Positions 12,038-20,208 of a stretch of 21,564 nucleotides of DNA are shown piece after piece (within the stretch, counting starts at the first letter, position 1; the number at the start of each line of letters is the position of its first letter). Position numbers and translations under genes: made by a program. Under the pieces are notes generated by a model. The model ran no database searches. It saw nothing but the letters and a program-made list of their open reading frames with translations, and was not told the DNA's origin. The DNA comes from Bacillota bacterium (GTDB lineage Bacteria > Bacillota > Clostridia > Christensenellales > Borkfalkiaceae). The stretch covers positions 1 to 21,564 of the forward strand of contig JAEYEN010000014.1 in NCBI GenBank assembly GCA_023403375.1. Direction: 5' to 3'.

Positions 12038-13468
12038 ATGGATAATAAACAATTCGTAACGCAGATAGCCGATATTGACGCTAATTTTACTCAGTGGTTT
12101 ACAGACGTGGTTTTAAAAACCGAACTCGTTGACTACGGCCCCGTAAAAGGCACAATGGTCATCAGACCGTACGGCTACGCTATATGGGAAAATATTCAGA
12201 AAGATATGGACAGAAGATTTAAAGAAACGGGCGCGGAAAACGCTTATTTTCCTCTTCTTATTCCTATGAGTTTCTTTACCAAAGAAGCCGAACACGTAGA
12301 AGGCTTTGCTCCCGAAGTGGCTGTGGTAACGCACGCGGGCGGCGCTAAATTGGAAGAACCGCTTGCCATTCGTCCTACCAGCGAAACTATTATCGGCACA
12401 ATGTATTCCAAGTGGATACAGTCTTACAGAGATTTGCCCGTTATGATGAACCAGTGGTGCAACGTTATGAGATGGGAAAAAACCACTCGTCCTTTCCTTC
12501 GTACCAGCGAATTTTTGTGGCAGGAAGGACATACCGTCCACGCAACGGAAGAAGAAGCGATGGAAGAAACGATGAAAATGCTGGGCGTGTATAAGTCTTT
12601 CGCGGAAGAAACGCTCGCCATCCCCGTGCTTTGCGGCAGAAAAACCGAAAAGGAAAAATTCGCGGGCGCGGTGGCGACTTTCGGTATGGAAGCGATGATG
12701 CTTGACGGTAAAAGTTTACAGGCAGGCACTTCGCACTATTTAGGTCAGAACTTCGCAAAAGCGTTCAATATAAAATTTTTGGATAAAGACGGCGCGCTTA
12801 AAACGGCGTATACCACGTCGTGGGGTACTTCTACCCGTATGATAGGCGCTATAATTATGGCGCACGGCGATAAGAGAGGCTTGGTGCTTCCGCCCAAGGT
12901 CGCGCCCGTTCAGACCATAATAATCCCCGTAGCGGCGCATAAAGGCGGCGTTAACGAAAAGGCGGAAGAAATCAAAGCGGCGCTTGTTAAAGCAGGCGTA
13001 AGGGCAAAAGTCGATATGAGAGAAATGAGCCCCGGCTGGAAGTTCAACGAATGGGAAATGAAAGGCGTTCCGCTGAGAATAGAAATAGGCCCCAGAGATA
13101 TAGAAGCGGGCGTTGCGGTGCTGTGCAGAAGAGATACTCTCGAAAAACAGACCGTAAAATTAGAAGAACTTACGGAAACCGTCGTAAAACTTATGGACGT
13201 AATCCAGAAAGATATGCTTGTTAAGTCGAGAGAAAGAAGAGACGCAAAAATCGTTAAAGCGGACAGTTTAGACGGAATTTTGCAAGGCGTGGAAAACAAA
13301 AACTTCGTTAAAGCGGGCTGGTGCGGTTGCAGAGAATGTGAAGACAGAATAAAAGAATATTCCGCCGCCACCGCAAGAATTATCGACGACAGCGAAGGCG
13401 TTCCCGAAAAGTGCGCCGTTTGCGGAAAACCTGCAAAACATACGGTTATTTTCGCAAGAGCGTATTGA
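12038..13468 (+). CDS. proS: Prolyl-tRNA synthetase, archaeal/eukaryotic type (ProS type 3)
   Basis: A 476-residue class II aminoacyl-tRNA synthetase that charges tRNA-Pro. It is the short form without the INS editing insertion that bacterial-type enzymes carry between motifs 2 and 3. Motif 2 reads WEKTTRPFLRTSEFLWQEG and motif 3 GTSTRMIGAIIMAHGDKRG. An anticodon-binding domain follows (IIPVAAHKGG onward). The C-terminal zinc-binding extension has CGCREC and later CAVCGK, and the protein ends in Tyr, a hallmark of this type. GGAG precedes the ATG. Many Clostridia and mycoplasmas use this type instead of the bacterial one. Without an editing domain, clearing of Ala-tRNA-Pro would need a separate deacylase, not seen here. 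Confidence 0.97.
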   Translation: MDNKQFVTQIADIDANFTQWFTDVVLKTELVDYGPVKGTMVIRPYGYAIWENIQKDMDRRFKETGAENAYFPLLIPMSFFTKEAEHVEGFAPEVAVVTHAGGAKLEEPLAIRPTSETIIGTMYSKWIQSYRDLPVMMNQWCNVMRWEKTTRPFLRTSEFLWQEGHTVHATEEEAMEETMKMLGVYKSFAEETLAIPVLCGRKTEKEKFAGAVATFGMEAMMLDGKSLQAGTSHYLGQNFAKAFNIKFLDKDGALKTAYTTSWGTSTRMIGAIIMAHGDKRGLVLPPKVAPVQTIIIPVAAHKGGVNEKAEEIKAALVKAGVRAKVDMREMSPGWKFNEWEMKGVPLRIEIGPRDIEAGVAVLCRRDTLEKQTVKLEELTETVVKLMDVIQKDMLVKSRERRDAKIVKADSLDGILQGVENKNFVKAGWCGCRECEDRIKEYSAATARIIDDSEGVPEKCAVCGKPAKHTVIFARAY

Positions 13469-13563
13469 TATACAAAATAACGGCATAATATTTTATAACG
13501 GGCTTATAAATTTCAACCGAAAATCGGAAGAATAAATTTTTACGAAAAAAAACGGAGAAAAAA

Positions 13564-14451
13564 ATGGCATATATTATAAGCGGTGCTAACGTAATAGAAT
13601 TAAGTAAAGGCGCAATATGGTCGGTTGCGGGCGTAGTCCTTGCCATAACCATTGCGTTCTATCTGTTAAAATCCATAGGTTTATATATAATCTGCAAAAA
13701 GCAGGACACGGAAGTGCCGTGGCTCGCCTTTATCCCCATTGCGTGGATTTATCTTATCGGGCGTCTGGCAGGGCAGGTAAACTTTTTCGGCAAAACGGTT
13801 AAAAACTTCGGCATAATCGTAGTTATTATCTACGCGCTTTCCGAAATTCTGGCGATTATCGTTTATCTTATGATTTACGTTCCGATTGTCGGATTTTATC
13901 TCGAAGGCGGGGAGATTTATATTTCTTCTTCGTTAAGCAGCATAAACGCATATCTCGGCAACGCTTCTAACGTTACCAAAATAAACGTGGGCGAATATTT
14001 TGCGCTGGTCAACTTTAAAGACCCGTATACGGACGCAACGTGGGCGGCGCTCAATATTTTATCTTATATACAGAATATTTTAAGCCTTGTTTCGCTTATA
14101 GTTACGGCGATGGCTTTTTCGGGATTTTACAGGGCGTTTTTCCCCAAACATTATTTTATCGCAACGCTCTTTTCGGTATTCGGAATATGCGGACCGTTTA
14201 TATTTGCGATAAGGAATAACGACAGAGTAAACTATAACGAATATATGCGCGAAAGGTACCGCGCTTTTTACGGTAACGACCGTTCGGACGGCGGTCCTTA
14301 CGGCGGAAACAATAACGGCAATTACGATAATAACGGTAATTACGGCGGCGGAAACCGCTCGGACGACCCGTTCGGCGACTTTGACGGAAAGGATAATCAT
14401 TCCGAAAGCGACGACCCGTTCGACGAGTTTGACGACCGCGGGAGAAATTAA
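13564..14451 (+). CDS. Multi-pass membrane protein with a Gly/Asn/Asp-rich tail
   Basis: A 295-residue protein of unknown function; GGAG precedes the ATG. Hydrophobic segments lie at about residues 17-40, 52-68, 80-115, 158-185 and 195-215. The first loop holds KKQDTEVPWLAFIPIAWIYLIG, a pattern seen in uncharacterised Firmicutes membrane proteins, where a soluble-looking W-x-A-x-I-P motif joins two helices. From residue 225 the chain is cytoplasmic-looking and low in complexity (GGNNNGNYDNNGNYGGG), ending with two copies of a short acidic motif, SDDPFGDFD and SDDPFDEFD. The 8-base gap to mnmE suggests co-transcription. No enzyme motif is visible. Confidence 0.82.
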   Translation: MAYIISGANVIELSKGAIWSVAGVVLAITIAFYLLKSIGLYIICKKQDTEVPWLAFIPIAWIYLIGRLAGQVNFFGKTVKNFGIIVVIIYALSEILAIIVYLMIYVPIVGFYLEGGEIYISSSLSSINAYLGNASNVTKINVGEYFALVNFKDPYTDATWAALNILSYIQNILSLVSLIVTAMAFSGFYRAFFPKHYFIATLFSVFGICGPFIFAIRNNDRVNYNEYMRERYRAFYGNDRSDGGPYGGNNNGNYDNNGNYGGGNRSDDPFGDFDGKDNHSESDDPFDEFDDRGRN

Positions 14452-14459
14452 AAGATAGT

Positions 14460-15791
14460 ATGACAGACACCATTTCGGCAATTTCCACGGCACCCGTAGC
14501 AAGCGGCGTGGCGGTAATAAGATTAAGCGGTAGCGACAGTCTGAACGTTGCGAAAAAGATGTTCAGACCCGTCGGAAACGTCGGCGTAGAAAATTTTGAA
14601 CCCAGAAAGATGTATCTGGGCGAGATAGACTGCGACGGATTTTCGGATATGGGGCTTATGGTGTATTTTGCCGCGCCCAACAGTTTCACGGGCGAAGACG
14701 TGGTAGAGTTTCATTCGCACGGCGGCGTGGCTATAACGCGCGGAATTTTAAGGAACACCGTTAAACACGGCGCAAGGCTTGCCGTGGGCGGCGAGTTTAC
14801 AAAGCGCGCGTTTATGAACGGCAAACTTTCGCTCTCGTCTGCGGAAGGGCTTATAGAGATGATAAACGGAGAATCGGTCGCGCAGGCGAAAGCCGGCTAT
14901 TCTCTTTACAGAGAAAAACTTACCAAAGAAGTGAATTCTTTGCAGGATATGCTTACGGACGCGCTTTCCGAAATAGACGCGGATATGGATTTCCCCGAAG
15001 AAGATTTGGAGATTGCCGCGCACGAAAAAGTCAAGGAAGCGCTGGTAGAAGTAAGCGACAGAATAAAGAAATTGCTTGATACTTACCGTTCGGGCAGAAC
15101 GATTGTAAACGGGGTTAAAGTAGGTATCGTGGGCAAGCCGAACACGGGCAAAAGTTCGCTTTTGAACGCGCTTTTATCTTACGATAAGGCTATCGTTTCT
15201 TCCGTTGCGGGGACGACGAGAGATATAGTGGAAGGCAGTATAGAAATCAACGGCGTGCGTTTTAATTTTTCGGATACGGCAGGAATAAGAAGCAGCTCGG
15301 ACGAAATTGAGAGTATGGGCGTTATGCTGTCTAAAAAGGTGCTTGACGAAAGCAATATTCTGCTTTTTGTGTTAAGCGCGGTGGATATAGACCGGACGGA
15401 CGAAGAGATAGCGCGGCTTATTAAAGATAAAAACGTGCTGACCGTTATAAATAAATGCGACTTAAAATCCTGCGATTATCCCGCTGATATAGAAGTTTCC
15501 GCCAAGGACGGATATAATATAGAAAACCTTAAAAATATGCTTTTTACCCGTGCTACGGGCGGCGAAATAGATTTAAACGGCGACTTTATTTGTGAAGAAC
15601 GCCATTACGACGCGTTAAAGCGAGCATACGATAAATTGACGGAAGCGATAGCGGCTGCGGATACGGTAACTCTTGACCTTCTTTCGATAGATATAAAAGC
15701 GGGGTGGGATTATCTCGGCGAAATCTCGGGCAAAACCGCCACCGAAGAGATTATAAACAATATTTTCTCTAAATTTTGCGTGGGGAAATAA
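14460..15791 (+). CDS. mnmE: tRNA modification GTPase MnmE
   Basis: A 443-residue GTPase that, with MnmG, places the (carboxymethyl)aminomethyl group on U34 of certain tRNAs. The N-terminal folate-binding domain begins with DTISAISTAPVASGVAVIR. The G domain sits inside a helical domain: G1 GKPNTGKS (225-232), G2 GTTRD (251-255), G3 DTAG (272-275), G4 NKCD (331-334). The C-terminal CVGK is the catalytic motif with its essential cysteine. No strong ribosome binding site stands close to the ATG; GGGAG near the end of the upstream gene is about 15 bases away, so coupling to that gene is likely. MnmG, Jag and YidC, often nearby in Firmicutes, are absent from this window. Confidence 0.97.
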   Translation: MTDTISAISTAPVASGVAVIRLSGSDSLNVAKKMFRPVGNVGVENFEPRKMYLGEIDCDGFSDMGLMVYFAAPNSFTGEDVVEFHSHGGVAITRGILRNTVKHGARLAVGGEFTKRAFMNGKLSLSSAEGLIEMINGESVAQAKAGYSLYREKLTKEVNSLQDMLTDALSEIDADMDFPEEDLEIAAHEKVKEALVEVSDRIKKLLDTYRSGRTIVNGVKVGIVGKPNTGKSSLLNALLSYDKAIVSSVAGTTRDIVEGSIEINGVRFNFSDTAGIRSSSDEIESMGVMLSKKVLDESNILLFVLSAVDIDRTDEEIARLIKDKNVLTVINKCDLKSCDYPADIEVSAKDGYNIENLKNMLFTRATGGEIDLNGDFICEERHYDALKRAYDKLTEAIAAADTVTLDLLSIDIKAGWDYLGEISGKTATEEIINNIFSKFCVGK

Positions 15792-15794
15792 ACT

Positions 15795-16682
15795 ATGGTT
15801 AATCTGGAACTGTTCAGGGTTTTTTACACGGTTGCAAAATGCGGAAGTCTGACTAAATCTGCGGAAGAGTTATATATCTCCCAGCCCGCGGTTTCGCAGG
15901 CTATAAAGCAGTTGGAAGGGCAATTGGGCGGCAAACTTTTTAACCGCACGCATAAGGGAATGGAACTTTCCGAAACGGGAGGCAAGCAAATTTTTCCGCT
16001 TGTGGAAAAGGCGTTAAAACTGTTTGACGAAGCGGAAAGCAAGTATGCGGAACTTAAAGATACCGCAACGGGCGTTGTCAGAATATGCGCTTCCGACACG
16101 GTTGCAACGCATTTTTTATTGCCGTATATTAAAGCCTATCACGAAAAATATCCCGACGTAAACCTGATTCTGCAAAACGGCACTTCCAACGAAACGATAG
16201 AACTGTTAAAAAGCAAAAAGGGCGATTTGGGGTTTGTGAATCTGCCGATAGAAGACAGCGACATAAATTTATCCAATACCATAATGCAACTGCACGACAC
16301 GTTTGTCGCAAGTAAGGAGTTTATAAACTTAAAAGATAAAACGGTGGACCTTAAACTATTGCAGGATTATCCGCTTTTAATGCTGGAACTTTCCACCGCG
16401 ACAAGGCAGGCGATAGTTTCTTTCGCACATTCTCTGGGAATACATTTACACCCCGAAATAGAACTTGCAAGTTTAGAACTGATGACCGAACTCGCAAAGA
16501 GCGGAATAGGTATCGCGTGCATACCGAGAGAATTCGTCAGGCACGAACTTGAAACGGGCAGCCTGTTTGAAATTAAAACAAACCCCGCGCTTCCGACGAG
16601 AGCGATAGGGCTTGCGCTTCCGAAAGACGAAGTGCCGACTTTTGCCGTTAAAGAATTCATTAAAATGATAAACGAAAAATAG
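15795..16682 (+). CDS. LysR-family transcriptional regulator
   Basis: A 295-residue regulator of standard length. Residues 1-60 are the winged helix-turn-helix: FRVFYTVAKCGSLTKSAEELYISQPAVSQAIKQLEGQLGGKLFNR. Residues about 90-293 form the effector-binding domain of the periplasmic-binding-protein fold. The gene starts three bases after mnmE and is probably in its transcript. Its effector is unknown. A 27-base imperfect palindrome lies just downstream, before uppP, and could be a target, but LysR proteins usually act on divergent neighbours and there is none here. The product differs from well-known subfamilies enough that I give no symbol. Confidence 0.93.
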   Translation: MVNLELFRVFYTVAKCGSLTKSAEELYISQPAVSQAIKQLEGQLGGKLFNRTHKGMELSETGGKQIFPLVEKALKLFDEAESKYAELKDTATGVVRICASDTVATHFLLPYIKAYHEKYPDVNLILQNGTSNETIELLKSKKGDLGFVNLPIEDSDINLSNTIMQLHDTFVASKEFINLKDKTVDLKLLQDYPLLMLELSTATRQAIVSFAHSLGIHLHPEIELASLELMTELAKSGIGIACIPREFVRHELETGSLFEIKTNPALPTRAIGLALPKDEVPTFAVKEFIKMINEK

Positions 16683-16713
16683 CGGATAAGCCGAAATGCC
16701 GAAGTTTTGTTAA

Positions 16714-16740
16714 ATTATTAAAACAATTTGTTAAAATAAT
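16714..16740. promoter_or_regulatory. 27-base imperfect palindrome upstream of uppP, possible operator
   Basis: ATTATT, two mismatched bases, AACAA, a central T, TTGTT, two mismatched bases and AATAAT: 11 of 13 positions pair. The AACAA-T-TTGTT core with A+T-rich arms resembles binding sites of dimeric regulators. It lies between a LysR gene and uppP, 54 bases before the uppP ATG. I could not define a clear promoter in this very A+T-rich gap. Confidence 0.4.
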
Positions 16741-16793
16741 AGAATAATTTGTTGAAAAGATAAAATTATCAGATAGTTGAATAAGGAGCGAAT

Positions 16794-17579
16794 ATGGAAA
16801 TCTGGCAAGCCATAGTTTTGGGTGCGGTTCAGGGATTTGCGGAATTTTTGCCAATCTCGTCAAGCGGACACCTTATACTTTTGCAGCACTGGTTCGGTAT
16901 AAAAAGCAACGTTTTGTTTTATACCGTAATGTTACATATCGGCACGCTGATACCTGTGGTAATAGTGTTGTGGAAACAGATTGTGGGGCTTTTCAAAAAG
17001 CCGTTCAACAAACTGCTTTATCTTGTGATAGCCACCGTTCCCGCAGGCGTGATAGGGCTTGCGCTACATTTTTTGGTGGATTTGGACGCGTTTGTTTCTG
17101 CAAACGTGTGGGTACTTGCAATTGCCTTTACGCTGACTGCCGCCGAAATGCTTTTTTCGGAATGGTATTCTAAAAAGAAAGAACTTGTTAACCCGATAAA
17201 CGCAAAGACCGCGTTTATAATGGGTTGCGGTCAGGCGGTGGGCGTATTCCCCGGAATATCCAGAAGCGGAACGACGATAACCGCCGGCACGCTTGCAAAA
17301 GTGGATAAAAGCGAAAACGCCGACTTTACCTTTTTAATGAGCATACCGATAATTTTAGCGGCGTTTTTATTAGAAGGTTATAACTGCATAAAGTCCGACG
17401 GGCTGAGTAACGTTGAGGCGCTTCCGCTTATATTAGGGGTGCTTACCGCAGCGGTAACGGGGTACATAGCGATAACGTTTATGTTAAAACTTATTAAAAA
17501 AGCCAATTACAAATGGTTTTCGCTTTACCTTGTGTTACTTGCGATTGCAACCGTCGTAACTTCGGCTGTGGGGATTTGA
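16794..17579 (+). CDS. uppP: Undecaprenyl-diphosphatase (bacitracin resistance protein BacA/UppP)
   Basis: A 261-residue integral membrane enzyme that recycles the lipid carrier of cell wall synthesis by converting undecaprenyl diphosphate to the monophosphate on the outer face of the membrane. Family motifs are AVQGFAEFLPISSSGHL (11-27) with the key Glu17 and His26, and PGISRSGTT (153-161) with Arg157. About eight membrane helices are visible. AAGGAG precedes the ATG. The stop overlaps the ATG of the following small gene by one base. Raised levels of this enzyme are known to protect against bacitracin, but it is a normal housekeeping enzyme. Confidence 0.96.
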   Translation: MEIWQAIVLGAVQGFAEFLPISSSGHLILLQHWFGIKSNVLFYTVMLHIGTLIPVVIVLWKQIVGLFKKPFNKLLYLVIATVPAGVIGLALHFLVDLDAFVSANVWVLAIAFTLTAAEMLFSEWYSKKKELVNPINAKTAFIMGCGQAVGVFPGISRSGTTITAGTLAKVDKSENADFTFLMSIPIILAAFLLEGYNCIKSDGLSNVEALPLILGVLTAAVTGYIAITFMLKLIKKANYKWFSLYLVLLAIATVVTSAVGI

Positions 17580-17692
17580 TGAAAAAAATAAATGTGGAAG
17601 AACTGAAAGAATTTATCGGCACTTGTTCTCCGAAAGAGTGCAAAAGCGTCGTTAAAAAATTAGTCAAGGAAAAACTTAAAGGAAGTAAATAA
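17579..17692 (+). CDS. 37-residue basic microprotein between uppP and mscL
   Basis: The ATG at 17579 shares a base with the uppP stop, so ribosomes could re-initiate here. The product is helical and very basic, with a charged first half (VEELKEFIG), a CSPKEC pair of cysteines at 16 and 21, and a Lys-rich end. No membrane segment is visible. Its end, AAAGGAAG, provides the ribosome binding site of mscL. I know no family for it. It may just be a coding leader that carries translation to mscL, or a small regulator of either membrane neighbour. Confidence 0.5.
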   Translation: MKKINVEELKEFIGTCSPKECKSVVKKLVKEKLKGSK

Positions 17693-17693
17693 A

Positions 17694-18296
17694 ATGAAAA
17701 AAGTATTTGCAGAATTCAAAAAGTTTATAACGCGCGGAAACGTTATCGACCTTGCCGTCGGCGTTATCATCGGCAGTGCGTTTACCGCAATAGTAACCGC
17801 GCTTACCAACAACATATTAAAACCGCTCATCAACGGCTTGCTTTATATGATAATAGGGCAAAGCGACGCTACGGCGATTTATACATTTTTGGTTAAAGAA
17901 TACGACGCTACGGGCGCTATCGACCTTGCAAAATCCATTTACATAGACTGGGGCGCGTTCATTAACTCCATAATCAATTTCCTGCTTATCGCAATTATTC
18001 TTTTCGTTATCGTTAAAATTATAAACAGCGTTAAAGAAAGCGGTAATCTTATCGCAAAAGATATGAACGAAAACGTCAAGAAGAAACAGATGAAACTCGA
18101 AATGAAAAAAGCGGGGCTTAACTATAAAGATAAAGTGGAGTTTGAAAAATATTACGCTAATAAGATTTTAGAAGAAGAACGCGCGGCGGAAGAGGCGGCG
18201 GCGAAACAGAAAGCCGAGGAAGAAGAAGCAAAACGCCACACTACCGAAGGTCTTTTGGAAGAAATCAAGGCGCTTTTGGAAAAACAGGCAAAATAA
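17694..18296 (+). CDS. mscL: Large-conductance mechanosensitive channel MscL with a long tail
   Basis: A 200-residue membrane channel that opens under membrane tension to release solutes on osmotic downshock. The N-terminal amphipathic helix and first transmembrane helix are the family signature: FKKFITRGNVIDLAVGVIIG, then AFTAIVTALTNNILKPL. A loop with DATGAIDLAKSIYIDWGAF leads to TM2 (about residues 83-107). Typical MscL is 120-150 residues long; here about 60 extra residues follow TM2, including a highly charged, probably coiled-coil stretch rich in Glu, Ala and Lys (EEERAAEEAAAKQKAEEEE). The membrane part is intact, so the channel should work. GGAAG precedes the ATG. Confidence 0.93.
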   Translation: MKKVFAEFKKFITRGNVIDLAVGVIIGSAFTAIVTALTNNILKPLINGLLYMIIGQSDATAIYTFLVKEYDATGAIDLAKSIYIDWGAFINSIINFLLIAIILFVIVKIINSVKESGNLIAKDMNENVKKKQMKLEMKKAGLNYKDKVEFEKYYANKILEEERAAEEAAAKQKAEEEEAKRHTTEGLLEEIKALLEKQAK

Positions 18297-18430
18297 TTAA
18301 ACCCTTACTAATAAAAGACGATTATTAAAAAAGACCGTTAAACGCTATGATAAAAAGCAATCGAAAGTCGGATATTAAATAAGATTATAGACTTATAAAA
18401 AAGATTGTTATACAATAACAGAAAAATAAA

Positions 18431-18458
18431 AAAACGACCGATAAGTCGGTCGTTTTTA
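18431..18458. terminator. Intrinsic terminator after mscL
   Basis: AAAACGACCGA (18431-18441) pairs perfectly with TCGGTCGTTTT (18446-18456) around TAAG, with T residues after it. The A-rich left side also makes it usable on the minus strand for mgtE. It lies 135 bases after the mscL stop; that gap holds no gene. Confidence 0.88.
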
Positions 18459-18481
18459 ATTTTTAAAGCATTAAATTTTCT

Positions 18482-18522
18482 AATCTGCATAGAAACGTTT
18501 AGGAAACGTCTGTAAGCAGATT
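18482..18522. repeat. Two-tier hairpin with a symmetric internal loop
   Basis: AATCTGC (18482-18488) pairs with GCAGATT (18516-18522), and inside it ACGTTT (18495-18500) pairs with AAACGT (18504-18509) around AGG. The two stems are separated by six bases on each side. It is in the 3' region of both mscL and mgtE. It lacks a T tract, so it is not a classic terminator; it may stabilise a transcript. Confidence 0.45.
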
Positions 18523-18552
18523 TATACATTCGCTGTGGTAAAGCGCAAAATA

Positions 18553-18580
18553 GAATACGATTTTTGGTTGTTCCGTATTC
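18553..18580 (-). terminator. Weak terminator-like hairpin after mgtE
   Basis: On the minus strand GAATACG pairs with CGTATTC across a 14-base loop, followed by TATTTTG. It starts ten bases after the mgtE stop. The large loop and short T tract make it weak, and the hairpin at 18431 may do the real work. Confidence 0.35.
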
Positions 18581-18589
18581 AATTTATGC

Positions 18590-19966
18590 TTATGACAACA
18601 GTGCAATCGAAACGGAGCAGAAAACCATAAGAGAAAGCGCGTCTACGATAGTGGTTATAAAAGGACTTGCGACGACCGCGGGGTCTAATTTTATTTTTTT
18701 CGCAATCAGCGGAAGAATACAACCCACAAGTTTTGCCATAATTACCGTTGCAAAAAGCGATATTGCAACCGCAAGGCAGATAAGCGGGGTATAAGCGTAT
18801 CCGAACAAAAGCCCGTCGATAAGTCTTAATTTTCCGTAACATACGGCGGCTAACGTCAGCGCCACGAAAAACGATACCCTCAATTCTTTCCATAAAACTC
18901 TGAAAAAGTCCTTAAACTCCACGTCGCCAAGAGAAAGAGAACGTATTATGGTAACAGAAGACTGACTGCCTGCGTTTCCGCCCGTGTCCATAAGCATAGG
19001 AATACACGCAAACAAGCAAGTGCTTAACTGATTCAAAGTCGCTTCGTAAGTGTTTATGATTAGTCCCGTAAAGGTTGCCGAAACCATAAGGAGCAGGAGC
19101 CAAGGTATGCGTGCGCGCCAGATACTGAAAACCGACTGTTTTAAGTAAACGCGTTCGCTCGGCAAAATAGCCGCCATTTTCTGTATATCTTCGGTCGCTT
19201 CTTCCTGAATGACGTCTACCGCGTCGTCAACCGTTACTATGCCGACAATACAACCTTCTTTATCGACGACGGGGAGAGCAAGGTAGTCGTAATCTGAAAA
19301 CTTTTTGGCAACGTCTTCTTTGTCGTCAAGCGTATTTGCGGTTACAACGTTGGTGTCCATTATGTTTTCAATAACCTGCTTTTTTTCAGAAAGCAACAGG
19401 TCTTTTACCGAAACGACGCCGATAAGGTGCTTTTTCGCGTCGGTAACGTAACAGGTGTAAATACTTTCTTTGTTAAAGCCTGTTTTTCTTATTCTGTCAA
19501 ACGCTTGGTCTACCGTAAGCGAAGCGGGCAGAGAGATGTATTCGGGCGTCATAATAGAGCCCGCACAGTCTTCCGGATATTCTAAAAGTTCGTTTATCTG
19601 TTTTCTGTTTTCAGGGTCGGAGTTTTTCAGTATTCTCTTAACCACGTTGGAAGGCATTTCTTCGATAAAGTCTACGGTATCGTCCAAAAACATATCGTCG
19701 ATAACCGCTTTAAGTTCTTTATCGGTGAACGCCCTTACCAGAGTTTCCTGCGTGTCAGTGTCAAGTTCTATAAAAACGTCGCTTGCAAATTCTTTCGGGA
19801 GTAGTCTGAAAAACATCAGTTGTTCTTTTTCATCCAGACTGCTTTCCATAAATTCCGCTATATCGAAAGGTTGCATGTCGAGTACGGTTTTCCGAAGGTC
19901 GGCAAATTTACGCGTGTCAAAGAAATAAGTCAATTTTTCAAATTGTTTCTCTAATTCTTCCGTCAT
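18590..19966 (-). CDS. mgtE: Magnesium transporter/channel MgtE
   Basis: A 458-residue Mg2+ channel of the inner membrane. An N-terminal helical superhelix domain (about 1-130) is followed by two CBS domains (about 135-260; GSIMTPEYISLPASLTVDQAF, then IMDTNVVTANTLDD) that sense intracellular Mg2+, a long plug helix, and five transmembrane helices. The pore region holds MLMDTGGNAGSQSS, and the last helices hold LDPAVVASPFITTIVD with its conserved acidic residue. GGAAGGAG precedes the ATG at 19966. An M-box riboswitch lies directly upstream, so transcription should fall when Mg2+ is plentiful, and the CBS domains close the channel in the same condition: control at two levels. Confidence 0.97.
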   Translation of the reverse strand: MTEELEKQFEKLTYFFDTRKFADLRKTVLDMQPFDIAEFMESSLDEKEQLMFFRLLPKEFASDVFIELDTDTQETLVRAFTDKELKAVIDDMFLDDTVDFIEEMPSNVVKRILKNSDPENRKQINELLEYPEDCAGSIMTPEYISLPASLTVDQAFDRIRKTGFNKESIYTCYVTDAKKHLIGVVSVKDLLLSEKKQVIENIMDTNVVTANTLDDKEDVAKKFSDYDYLALPVVDKEGCIVGIVTVDDAVDVIQEEATEDIQKMAAILPSERVYLKQSVFSIWRARIPWLLLLMVSATFTGLIINTYEATLNQLSTCLFACIPMLMDTGGNAGSQSSVTIIRSLSLGDVEFKDFFRVLWKELRVSFFVALTLAAVCYGKLRLIDGLLFGYAYTPLICLAVAISLFATVIMAKLVGCILPLIAKKIKLDPAVVASPFITTIVDALSLMVFCSVSIALLS

Positions 19967-19984
19967 AAAGTACTCCTTCCGGCA

Positions 19985-20016
19985 AATAAAAACCTGCCGA
20001 TTTTTTACCGGCAGGT
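19985..20016 (-). terminator. Expression-platform terminator of the M-box riboswitch
   Basis: On the minus strand ACCTGCCG pairs with CGGCAGGT (20016-20009 with 19999-19992), followed by TTTTTAT. It ends just before the mgtE ribosome binding site, as expected for transcriptional control by the upstream aptamer. Confidence 0.9.
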
Positions 20017-20034
20017 AAATATATTATAAGCAAA

Positions 20035-20200
20035 AAACCACTTAAAACCATACGGGCTTTAGCATCACAGGGCTGTGTAATTGCGTTAGGTTAAGCCTTG
20101 TTTTCGACAAAACCTTCTGACCCTCGCATGGTGTCTCCACCACTCTGCGGTAGCAATCCGTATCCCTATGGTAGCCTTACCTACCGGACGTATTCATTTA
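20035..20200 (-). promoter_or_regulatory. M-box (ykoK-type) Mg2+ riboswitch aptamer controlling mgtE
   Basis: The minus strand reads, in order, the family's conserved blocks: GTAGGTAAGGCTACC, ATAGGGATACGG, GCTACCGCAGAGTGGTGGAG, GCGAGGGTCAGAAGG, TTTTGTCGAAAACAAGGC and TTAACCTAACGC. ATACG near the 5' end can close with CGTAT near the 3' end to form P1. High Mg2+ stabilises the aptamer and lets the downstream terminator form. The promoter lies at 20209-20237. Exact ends are approximate. Confidence 0.95.
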
Positions 20201-20208
20201 TCTTTTAA

